64,000 nucleotides of DNA, from assembly GCF_000682775.1 (NCBI RefSeq), contig NZ_AWFI01000017.1:124001-188000 (forward strand). The letters are read 5' to 3'. The DNA comes from Hyphomonas sp. L-53-1-40. Lineage in GTDB: Bacteria; Pseudomonadota; Alphaproteobacteria; Caulobacterales; Hyphomonadaceae. Positions 17,928 to 25,252 of the stretch are shown here, piece after piece (the stretch's first letter is position 1; the number at the start of each line of letters is the position of its first letter). Under the pieces are notes generated by a model. That model was not told the origin of the DNA. It saw only the letters and a program-made list of their open reading frames with translations, and searched no databases. Made by a program: the position numbers and the translations under genes.

Positions 17928-18881
17928 ATGACAAAACCCCTTCGCCTTGCTTTCATGGGCAGCCCAGATATCGCAACCGGTGTGCTCGACGCGTTGATCG
18001 CCGCCGGGCACGAAATCGTCTGTGTCTATTCACAGCCGCCACGTCCGGCCGGGCGAGGCAAGAAGCTAACGCCGACACCTGTTCATGCCTTTGCCGAGGC
18101 AAAGGGAATTGAGGTTCGCACGCCGAAGTCCCTGAAGAAGGCACCGGAACAAGAGGCTTTCGCTGCGCTGAACGTCGACGCGGCTGTGGTCGTAGCTTAT
18201 GGGCTGATCCTGCCGCAGGCCGTTCTCAATGCACCGCGCCTTGGTTGTCTCAACATGCATGCGTCGATCCTGCCGCGTTGGCGGGGCGCTGCGCCAATCC
18301 AGCGGGCCATCATGGCGGGGGACACCGAAACCGGCGTCGATGCGATGATGATGGAAGCCGGGCTTGATACGGGGCCGGTGCTTGCCTCGGCGCACACGCA
18401 GATCACCGAAGAAGATACGGCCGGCAGCGTGCATGATCGGCTGGCCGCGCTCGCCGCAGAACTCGCGCCGCGTGCGCTTGAAGGCCTCGCCGATGGCAGC
18501 CTGACCCCCGTTCCGCAGACGGAAGAGGGGATGACTTATGCCGCCAAGCTTGGCCCGGATGACCAGAAGATCGATTGGTCGCGGCCTGCGCGAGAGGTCG
18601 ACTGTCATATCCGGGGTCTGTCGCCGTTTCCGGGTGCATGGTGCTATTGGACGCCGCCGGGCAAGGACGAGCCGGTGCGGCTGAAACTGCTGATGTGCCG
18701 TCGCTCTGGCCGGGAAACCACTGCCCCGGCAGGCATGGTTCTGGATGACCGCCTGCTGGTTGCTTGCGGCGATGGCGGCGCTGTGCGTATCCTCCGCCTG
18801 CAAAAGCCAGGGGGAAAGCCAATGAATGCAGACCAATTCCTGCAGGGGCAGGCGATTGCTCCGGATACGGTGCTTGGCTGA
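17928..18881 (+). CDS. fmt: methionyl-tRNA formyltransferase
   Basis: A 317-residue enzyme that formylates Met-tRNA(fMet) with 10-formyl-tetrahydrofolate. The N-terminal formyltransferase fold has FMGSPDIA (6-13), the loop [16 protein letters not shown] that contacts the tRNA acceptor, and the catalytic [17 protein letters not shown] region (about 106-122) with [11 protein letters not shown] later. The C-terminal OB-like domain (about 205-310) binds tRNA. The stop TGA (18879-18881) overlaps the start of the next gene by one base. Confidence 0.97.
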   Translation: MTKPLRLAFMGSPDIATGVLDALIAAGHEIVCVYSQPPRPAGRGKKLTPTPVHAFAEAKGIEVRTPKSLKKAPEQEAFAALNVDAAVVVAYGLILPQAVLNAPRLGCLNMHASILPRWRGAAPIQRAIMAGDTETGVDAMMMEAGLDTGPVLASAHTQITEEDTAGSVHDRLAALAAELAPRALEGLADGSLTPVPQTEEGMTYAAKLGPDDQKIDWSRPAREVDCHIRGLSPFPGAWCYWTPPGKDEPVRLKLLMCRRSGRETTAPAGMVLDDRLLVACGDGGAVRILRLQKPGGKPMNADQFLQGQAIAPDTVLG

Positions 18882-19366
18882 TGAGCTTCTGGATTCGTCC
18901 CGCCCGTGAAGAAGACCTTGATGAGATCGTTGCGCTGAATGATCTTGCCTTTGGCGGCAAGGCTGAGGGCCGCATGGTTCGGGATCTCGCCAAGAGCGGT
19001 GAGAGCGTGCTCTCACTCGTGGCGAGCGACGATAAGGCCATTGCCGGCCATATTCAGTTTTTCCGCATGCAGCTTGATGGCGAACCGGTGGCCGTCGGTC
19101 TTGGGCCAATGTCGGTTCATCCTGATTTTCAGAAGACCGGTATCGGCAGCGGCCTGATCCAGATGGGCCTGATGGCGCTGGAAGGAGCGGGGGAGCAGAT
19201 TGTCTTCGTGCTGGGGCACCCCGAATACTATCCCCGGTTTGGGTTTTCCGCTGACCTTGCCCAGCCATTCGAATGCAAATGGTCCGGCGAGGCTTTCATG
19301 GCGCTGCGTCTTGATCCGGCGGCACCAACATCCGGCCGGTTGACCTATCCGGCGGCCTTTGGCTAG
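18881..19366 (+). CDS. GNAT family N-acetyltransferase (YhbS-like)
   Basis: A 161-residue acetyltransferase translationally coupled to fmt (TGATG overlap). GNAT motif A is visible as MSVHPDFQKTGIGSGLIQMGL (acetyl-CoA pyrophosphate loop QKTGIGSG), followed by VLGHPEYYPRFGFSADL, a signature of the YhbS subgroup. The substrate is unknown. The truA start lies 9 bases downstream, so fmt, this gene and truA probably form one operon. An in-frame upstream start inside fmt is rejected because it gives an unrelated extension. Confidence 0.88.
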   Translation: MSFWIRPAREEDLDEIVALNDLAFGGKAEGRMVRDLAKSGESVLSLVASDDKAIAGHIQFFRMQLDGEPVAVGLGPMSVHPDFQKTGIGSGLIQMGLMALEGAGEQIVFVLGHPEYYPRFGFSADLAQPFECKWSGEAFMALRLDPAAPTSGRLTYPAAFG

Positions 19367-19375
19367 GGCCGCTGA

Positions 19376-20113
19376 ATGCCACGTTACAGACTCCTCCTCG
19401 AATACAATGGTGGCCCGTATCAGGGCTGGCAACGTCTGCCCGGAATTCCGACCGTGCAGGGCGCTCTGGAAGAGGCTGCGGCCAAGCTCGACGGGGCGCC
19501 GGTTCTCGTGCATGGCGCTGGGCGCACCGATAGCGGCGTTCATGCAACAGGACAGGTCGCGCACATGGATCTGCGAACTGACCGCGGAACCAAAGTGCCA
19601 GACGCGATGAATTTTCATCTGCGCCCACATCCGATTGCCGTCTTGAAGGCAGATAAGGTGGATGATGACTTCCACGCCCGCTTCAGCGCAACCGAGCGGC
19701 ATTATCGCTTCATCATTATCAATCGACGCGCTCACCTCACGCTGGATGACGGTCGGGCCTGGCGGATATCGTCACAGTTGGACGCCGACAAGATGCATGA
19801 AGCCGCGCAGATACTTGTCGGGACGCATGACTTCACGACATTCCGCGATACGGATTGCCAAGCCAAATCGCCGGTTAAGACGCTCAATGCGATCTCTGTT
19901 TCACGTTATGGAGATCGGGTCGAGATGACCTGTCGGTCGAAGAGTTTCCTGCACAGGCAGGTTCGTTCGATCATGGGTAGCCTGGTGGATGTCGGGCGTG
20001 GCAAGCAACCTGTCGAATGGATCGCGGAGATCCTGGCGGCTGCCGAGCGGACGGCGTGCGGGCCCATATCCCCTCCGGACGGGCTCTATCTTGAAAAAGT
20101 AGATTATGAATAG
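19376..20113 (+). CDS. truA: tRNA pseudouridine synthase A
   Basis: A 245-residue enzyme that converts uridines 38-40 in the anticodon stem to pseudouridine. The catalytic aspartate is D52 in GAGRTDSGVHA. Other TruA landmarks are YNGGPYQGWQRLPG (10-23), FSATERHYRFIIINR and SFLHRQVRSIMGSLVDVGRG. Normal length. It follows fmt and the GNAT gene, a common neighbourhood (def-fmt-truA) in alphaproteobacteria. Confidence 0.97.
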   Translation: MPRYRLLLEYNGGPYQGWQRLPGIPTVQGALEEAAAKLDGAPVLVHGAGRTDSGVHATGQVAHMDLRTDRGTKVPDAMNFHLRPHPIAVLKADKVDDDFHARFSATERHYRFIIINRRAHLTLDDGRAWRISSQLDADKMHEAAQILVGTHDFTTFRDTDCQAKSPVKTLNAISVSRYGDRVEMTCRSKSFLHRQVRSIMGSLVDVGRGKQPVEWIAEILAAAERTACGPISPPDGLYLEKVDYE

Positions 20114-20192
20114 TCCCGCCTGACGCGAAGTCAGTCTGTGCATATTTCCGCTTCCGCTTTAGCCTTCCTGAAAAACAATAGGGAGCGAAAAG

Positions 20193-21428
20193 ATGGCCAT
20201 TGATTTTACGATACCGGAAGAGGCAAAAGAAGTCCGCGAGCGCGTGCGCAAATGGGTGCAGGAAGAATGCATTCCTGCTGAACAGGAAATGTCCAACGGT
20301 CGCGGGTTCAATGACGTGTTGCCAGAACTGCGCAAGAAGGCGCGCGCGCAAGGCCTGTGGTTGCCCTTCATCCCAGTCGAGCATGGCGGAATGGGCCTTG
20401 GGCCGCTGGCCAATGCGCTGGTCCAGATGGAACTTGGCCAGAGCCATCTCGGTGCGCTGTCGATGAATTCGCAAGGTCCGGATGATGCGACCATGCTCAC
20501 ACTGTTGGCCTACGGCACCGACTTTCAGAAAGAAAAGTACCTGAAACCGCTGCTGAATGGCGAAAAGCGCATTTGCTATTCCATGACGGAGAAGGCGGCC
20601 GGCGCGGATGCCACTGGCATGCAGACGCGTGCGGAAAAGGACGGCAAGGGCAATTACGTCCTGAATGGTGAGAAATGGTTTTCCAGCGCCGCCACCGCTG
20701 CTGACATCGCGGTCGTCATGGCCAAGACCAATCCGGACGCGCCTCGCCATCAACAATTCTCCACCTTCATCGTGGAGCTGCCCAATCCGGGTTACAAGAT
20801 CATCCGTGATATTCCCACCATGGCAGTGCATGGGCCCCACTATGAAGAGATGGGCGGCGGCCATGCTGAAGTGAAGATCGAGAACCTCGTCGTGCCGGAA
20901 GAAAATCTGCTCGGCGGGGAAGGGGGCGGATTCTCCATGGGCCAGCATCGCCTGGCCTATGGTCGCCTGCGTCACGGCATGCACAATGTAGCGATGGCTC
21001 AGCGCGCGCTCGATCTGGCTACGGAGCATGTTACAAGCCGAGAGACGTTTGGTCAGCCGCTGGAAGATCGCCAGGGGGTCCAGTTCATGTTGGCTGAGTG
21101 CGCAAGCCAACTCTATATTGCGCGGCTGATGCTGATGCACATTGCCTACAAAGCCGAGAATGGCATGGACCTGAGGCAAGAGAACGGAATCGCTAAAGTG
21201 TTCCTTGCGAACATGGTTCACAAAGTGGTCGACACCGCGATCCAGCTGCATGGCGCCCTTGGCTATTCGCTCGATACACCCCTGGCGGCCTGGTACACGC
21301 ACATCCGGTCCCAACGTCTCGTAGATGGGCCGGACGAAGTGCACAAATGGATTACCGGCAAGAATGTCATTCGCGCGTTCCGGAAGGACGGCACGACCGC
21401 GGCCGCAGCGGGCGGGGATCTGCTTTGA
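20193..21428 (+). CDS. acyl-CoA dehydrogenase (ACAD10/11-like)
   Basis: A 411-residue FAD enzyme that oxidises acyl-CoA to enoyl-CoA. The N-terminal helical domain is followed by YSMTEKAAGADAT (FAD/substrate loop), the middle beta domain, and the C-terminal helical domain with RETFGQPLEDRQGVQFMLAE and QLHGALGYS. The motif LVDGPDEVHKW near the end (Asp378) has Asp where short/medium-chain enzymes have the catalytic Glu, as in the ACAD10/11 and FadE-like group. The substrate is unknown but probably a long or hydroxylated acyl-CoA. The next gene starts inside its stop codon. Confidence 0.92.
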   Translation: MAIDFTIPEEAKEVRERVRKWVQEECIPAEQEMSNGRGFNDVLPELRKKARAQGLWLPFIPVEHGGMGLGPLANALVQMELGQSHLGALSMNSQGPDDATMLTLLAYGTDFQKEKYLKPLLNGEKRICYSMTEKAAGADATGMQTRAEKDGKGNYVLNGEKWFSSAATAADIAVVMAKTNPDAPRHQQFSTFIVELPNPGYKIIRDIPTMAVHGPHYEEMGGGHAEVKIENLVVPEENLLGGEGGGFSMGQHRLAYGRLRHGMHNVAMAQRALDLATEHVTSRETFGQPLEDRQGVQFMLAECASQLYIARLMLMHIAYKAENGMDLRQENGIAKVFLANMVHKVVDTAIQLHGALGYSLDTPLAAWYTHIRSQRLVDGPDEVHKWITGKNVIRAFRKDGTTAAAAGGDLL

Positions 21429-21790
21429 TCAAGCTGACCTTTTGCCTGCGCCGCTTGCCCCATCTGAGCCGTGAGGAGTTTCAGCGCTACTGGCGGGAGC
21501 AGCATGCCCCGCTGGTGGCGAAGCATGCCGAGACGCTGGGAATACTGCGTTACGTGCAGTGCCATACCGGACACAATGAATTGAATGATGCCATGCAAGG
21601 CTCACGCGGTGGACCGAAGGCATATGACGGGGTCGCCGAACTCTGGTTCGAAAGCGAGGAGAGCATGGCTGCCAATTCCAGCGAGGAAGTGGCGAAGGCG
21701 GGCGCGGAATTGCTGGAGGACGAGAAGAAGTTCATCGACCTTGCCAGTTCCCCGCTCTGGTTTGGAGAGGAGCATGCGATCGTGGGTTAG
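21425..21790 (+). CDS. EthD domain-containing protein
   Basis: A 121-residue protein of the dimeric alpha/beta-barrel (ferredoxin-like) EthD family: IKLTFCLRRLPHLSREEFQRYW followed by HAPLV is the classical opening and the end is SPLWFGEEH. The start is a TTG at 21425 overlapping the TGA of the acyl-CoA dehydrogenase, so translation is coupled. EthD-like proteins are often accessory to degradation pathways (ether, polyketide or aromatic compounds) and some act as cyclases or dehalogenases; the precise role is unknown. The tight coupling suggests it works with the dehydrogenase. Confidence 0.8.
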   Translation: MIKLTFCLRRLPHLSREEFQRYWREQHAPLVAKHAETLGILRYVQCHTGHNELNDAMQGSRGGPKAYDGVAELWFESEESMAANSSEEVAKAGAELLEDEKKFIDLASSPLWFGEEHAIVG

Positions 21791-21930
21791 TCGCAACGCT
21801 CTGCGTTCGCCTCCAGTGTTGTTCGCCGTGAGTGTGTCATCGCCGGTTCTCACACAGGCAGTGGCGCGCACGAGAAGTTGGGATTGCGACGCATCGGGAA
21901 CTTTGCCTCCTGTCGCGTGTTCTTGGAGGT

Positions 21931-23331
21931 GTGAACTCGCTACAACTCCTGACTTGTGTTCGCTCCGCGGCATCGAGCGTCAAATATGCGGTGCTAATTG
22001 TGCTGTGCTTGGTGTTGTTCGTCCCAACCTCCGTGGCACAGACTTCGGACACAACCGAAGATCCCAGTCCGATCATTCAGACTCCTCCTACGGTTAGCGA
22101 TGCGTCCATCAAATCTCGTATTTCCGCCATCTTTGATGAGATCGGATCGCTGAACCGTGTGACGGTCGAAGTTAATCACGGTGTCGTACGGCTGGCCGGG
22201 GAAGTCCCCAGCACCAGCGCTGTTGCCCGCGCCGAAGATCTGGCCTTGCGTGTAAATGGCGTTGTCACGGTTGAGAACGAAATCGACCGAAGCTTGTCAG
22301 TTGAAGATAGCGCGACGCCGTTTTTTGGGGACCCGTCTGATACGTGGGGAAGTGTTGTCCGCGCTCTTCCACTTTACGGTATCGCATTGGGAGTATTTCT
22401 CACGATTGCGCTGATTGGACACTTGGTTGCCTCTTGGCGGAGTTTTTGGCGTTGGATTCTGCCAAATCCGTTTCTCGTAGAACTGGTTTCGGGTGCGTTC
22501 CGTATTGTCTTGCTGCTGGTCGCTCTCGTGGTCGCGATGAGCATTTTGGGTGCTACAACGGTAATGGGAACTATTCTCGGCGGAGCCGGCGTCATCGGCC
22601 TGGCGATCGGCATTTCTGTCCGAGACACACTGGAAAACTACATTTCTTCCATAATGCTGAGTGTGCGCCAGCCATTCAGGGCAAATGAGCATGTTCTGAT
22701 TGATGAATATGAGGGAAAGGTGATGCGCTTGACCTCTCGTGCCACCGTGCTGATGACGATGGATGGTAATCATCTCCGCATCCCCAACTCGACAGTATTC
22801 AAGGCCGTTATCCTGAATTACACCCGCAATCCAGAACGCCGGTTTGAGTTCGATCTTGGAGTCGATGCGGCCGATGACCCTGTCGCGGCAATGCAGCTTG
22901 GCCTCGATAAGTTAAAAGCGCTACGTTTCGTGTTAGACCATCCGGAGCCGGAAGCTTTCATCCAGACGGTTGGAGACTCAAACATTATCCTTCATTTCAT
23001 GGGATGGGTGGATCAGGCGCAAACAAACTTTGCGAAGGGACGCGGCCTCGCGATAGCCGCGACCAAGGATGTTCTGGAAGAGGCGGGCTTTACTTTGCCG
23101 GAGCCGATTTACCGGCTGCGTTTCGACAGCGGCGTAGAAGATGCGCTAAAAAGCGGTAAACCGGAGATTGGCACCCAGCAGCATGCAGGTGTCAAACGTC
23201 CGAAGCCTCATGTTGATACGCGCGAAGCCACGGATGTCGCTGCCGACAACACCCTTGATGAAAAGGTGGCGGCTGAACGCGCCAACAACACCGAAGATGA
23301 CCTGCTGGATGAACAAAGCCCCGTGGAGTGA
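21931..23331 (+). CDS. MscS-family channel with N-terminal periplasmic BON domain
   Basis: A 466-residue protein. An export signal (VLIVLCLVLFVPTSVAQ) leads into a periplasmic BON domain (about 60-115: IKSRISAIFDEI, VEVNHGVVRLAGEVPS, AEDLALRVNGVVTVENEI). Then come three or more membrane helices (about 140-225), the MscS pore helix GAGVIGLAIGISVRDTLENYISS and the beta domain LRIPNSTVFKAVILNYTRN. The C terminus (about 415-466) is charged, low-complexity and cytosolic. BON-MscS fusions may couple channel gating to the envelope or a ligand. The start GTG 21931 follows GGAGG at a very short distance; other starts are possible and N-terminal coordinates are uncertain. Confidence 0.82.
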   Translation: MNSLQLLTCVRSAASSVKYAVLIVLCLVLFVPTSVAQTSDTTEDPSPIIQTPPTVSDASIKSRISAIFDEIGSLNRVTVEVNHGVVRLAGEVPSTSAVARAEDLALRVNGVVTVENEIDRSLSVEDSATPFFGDPSDTWGSVVRALPLYGIALGVFLTIALIGHLVASWRSFWRWILPNPFLVELVSGAFRIVLLLVALVVAMSILGATTVMGTILGGAGVIGLAIGISVRDTLENYISSIMLSVRQPFRANEHVLIDEYEGKVMRLTSRATVLMTMDGNHLRIPNSTVFKAVILNYTRNPERRFEFDLGVDAADDPVAAMQLGLDKLKALRFVLDHPEPEAFIQTVGDSNIILHFMGWVDQAQTNFAKGRGLAIAATKDVLEEAGFTLPEPIYRLRFDSGVEDALKSGKPEIGTQQHAGVKRPKPHVDTREATDVAADNTLDEKVAAERANNTEDDLLDEQSPVE

Positions 23332-23359
23332 ACGAGGTGAATGTGCATCGTGACGACGG

Positions 23360-24562
23360 CTAAAGTGCGTTGGTCGGTAGAGCGTTTTCAAGGTCCGCGA
23401 GAATATCGACCAAATCCTCCAGCCCGACAGACAAACGGACCAGGCCGTCAGAGATACCATGCTCCAGCCGTTCTTCCTGTGAGTATGTCGAGTGGGTCAT
23501 GCTGGCAGGATGCTGAATCAGGGATTCCGCGTCGCCGAGGCTGACGGCGCGCTGAATCAGGCGGAGCTGGTCCATCATGGCCGTTCCGGCTTCGAAGCCC
23601 CCCTTCAGCTCAAAAGCGATCATGCCGCCAAAGGCACTCATCTGGCGGCACGCAAGCTCATGTTGCGGATGACTTGGGAGGCCGGGATAGTAGACTTCGG
23701 AAACTGCAGGGTGGCGCTCCAGCCACTCTGCTACGGTCTGCCCGCTCTCGCAATGGCGCGCCATCCGCAGTTGCAGTGTCTTCAGGCCCCGCATAACCAG
23801 CATCGCCGTCAGTGGGGCCATCACCGAGCCGGTCATGTCCTTCACGCCAATCATCCGAATGTTATGGATAAGGTCGGCGCGGCCACAGACCACGCCCGCG
23901 ACGAGATCACCATGCCCGCCAAGGTACTTTGTTGCTGAGTGAATCACGAAATCGGCGCCCAGTTCGATTGGCCGGGTCAGGAGGGGCGACGCATAGGTGT
24001 TGTCGACCACCGTCAACGCTCCGGCCTGTTTCGCGACGGCTGAAACGGCGACAATGTCGACCAGCCGCATGTTCGGATTGGCCGGGGTTTCAAAATAGAC
24101 GATCCGGGTCTGCTCGCTGATCGCTTCGCGCAAATTGTCCGGATCGCGCAGGTCAACATGAGTGACCTTCACGCCGAAGCGCGAAAGGCCGTCGCGCATG
24201 AACGCAAATGTGCAACCATACAGCGTCTTGTCGGTGATAATTTCGTCGCCTGGCTTTACCAATGTCCACAAGGTAGCGGAGATGGCGCCCATACCACTGG
24301 CGGTTGCGAGCCCTGCCTCTGCGCCTTCGAGATTTGCCACTCGGGATTCGAGCAAGGCGACCGTTGGATTGGAGATGCGGGAATATATGTGCCCTTCGGT
24401 TTCGCCTGCAAAAAGTGCTGATCCTGTTGCAGTGTCGGGGAAAACGAAGGTAGACGTCATGTGCACGGGCGGAGTAAGGGAGTGAGAATGACTTGCAGGT
24501 GCGTAGCCATGGTGGATGGCGCGCGTTGCGAGTCCGTGAGAGCGAGCGGTATCGTGTGGCAA
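23360..24562 (-). CDS. mdeA: methionine gamma-lyase
   Basis: A 400-residue PLP enzyme of the Cys/Met metabolism family that splits methionine to methanethiol, 2-oxobutyrate and ammonia. The PLP lysine is Lys212 (HSATKYLGG). The tyrosine/cysteine pair TLYGCTF (Tyr115, Cys117) is specific to methionine gamma-lyase (Tyr114/Cys116 in Pseudomonas putida) and separates it from cystathionine lyases. The start is TTG 24562, chosen because GGAGG lies 7 bases upstream and it gives the family length (398-400); the longer frame to 24643 runs through the regulatory region. Divergent from an Lrp-type regulator, as for mdeA/mdeR of pseudomonads. Confidence 0.92.
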   Translation of the reverse strand: MPHDTARSHGLATRAIHHGYAPASHSHSLTPPVHMTSTFVFPDTATGSALFAGETEGHIYSRISNPTVALLESRVANLEGAEAGLATASGMGAISATLWTLVKPGDEIITDKTLYGCTFAFMRDGLSRFGVKVTHVDLRDPDNLREAISEQTRIVYFETPANPNMRLVDIVAVSAVAKQAGALTVVDNTYASPLLTRPIELGADFVIHSATKYLGGHGDLVAGVVCGRADLIHNIRMIGVKDMTGSVMAPLTAMLVMRGLKTLQLRMARHCESGQTVAEWLERHPAVSEVYYPGLPSHPQHELACRQMSAFGGMIAFELKGGFEAGTAMMDQLRLIQRAVSLGDAESLIQHPASMTHSTYSQEERLEHGISDGLVRLSVGLEDLVDILADLENALPTNAL

Positions 24563-24622
24563 CGGGGAACCTCCTGAGCTGTTCGCACAATCTAGCAGCA
24601 CACTTGGGACATGTGCTGTCAA

Positions 24623-24656
24623 TTTATGCCAATAAAGAAGCAAAAATTGGCAGAAA
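24623..24656. promoter_or_regulatory. Lrp-type operator between mdeA and its regulator
   Basis: Inverted repeat TTTATGCCAAT ... ATTGGCAGAAA, 11-base arms with one mismatch and a 12-base spacer, the two core half-sites (TGCCAAT / ATTGGCA) 19 bp apart. It is A/T-rich, sits 18 bases before the regulator start and 60 bases before mdeA, and is well placed to control both. Confidence 0.65.
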
Positions 24657-24674
24657 TAACCAACTGGGGGTTAT

Positions 24675-25139
24675 ATGGACAAGATTGATGCTAACATTGT
24701 GCGCGCCTTGCAAGAGGATGGCCGCCTGACCAATCAGGATCTGGCAGAAAAGGTCGGATTATCCCCTTCGCCCTGCCTGCGCCGGGTCAGGAACTTGGAA
24801 AAGGCGGGGATCATCAAGGGGTATTGTGCGACGATTGATCAGAAGGCATGCGGGTATCCCATCACGTGCTTCGTGCGCATCCGTTTGTCGATTCACACCG
24901 AAGACACAATTCAGAAATTCGAGAGGATCGTGCATGATACGCCCGAAGTGCTGGATTGCCATCTGATGGCGGGCGGATCGGACTATCAGCTGCGAGTGGT
25001 GACCGGCGGACTCGATGAATATGAGGAGCTGGTACGCCATACGTTTCAAAAACTACCGGGTATTTCGTCGGTCGAAACCAGCTTTGCCTATGGAGTCGTG
25101 AAAAAGTCCCGCGTGCTGCCGGTCAAAATACGGGCCTGA
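24675..25139 (+). CDS. Lrp/AsnC family regulator (MdeR-like)
   Basis: A 154-residue regulator: N-terminal winged helix-turn-helix (about 4-50, DANIVRALQEDGRLTNQDLAEKVGLSPSPCLRRVRNLEKAGII) and C-terminal RAM/AsnC ligand-binding domain (about 65-145, with GGSDYQLRVVTGGLDEYEEL). It is divergent from methionine gamma-lyase, the same arrangement as mdeR-mdeA, where the regulator activates the lyase in response to methionine. Such control is inferred. A GGGGG ribosome site precedes the ATG. Confidence 0.9.
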   Translation: MDKIDANIVRALQEDGRLTNQDLAEKVGLSPSPCLRRVRNLEKAGIIKGYCATIDQKACGYPITCFVRIRLSIHTEDTIQKFERIVHDTPEVLDCHLMAGGSDYQLRVVTGGLDEYEELVRHTFQKLPGISSVETSFAYGVVKKSRVLPVKIRA

Positions 25140-25252
25140 CGAGCTGTTCCATGGGGGTGGCGGTTCAAAATTGATGAAATTCACTCCCTTCCTGTACTTG
25201 CGCCGCGATACCGGCATAGGCGCGGGGGAGGGACCTGCTATATAGGCAAGCG

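Noticed and set aside
18066-19268. 400-codon open frame on the minus strand
   Set aside because: Antisense to fmt and the GNAT gene; basic, low-complexity translation typical of shadow frames in GC-rich DNA.
19971-21344. 457-codon open frame on the minus strand
   Set aside because: It is antisense to truA and the acyl-CoA dehydrogenase, both clearly coding, and its translation shows no domain.
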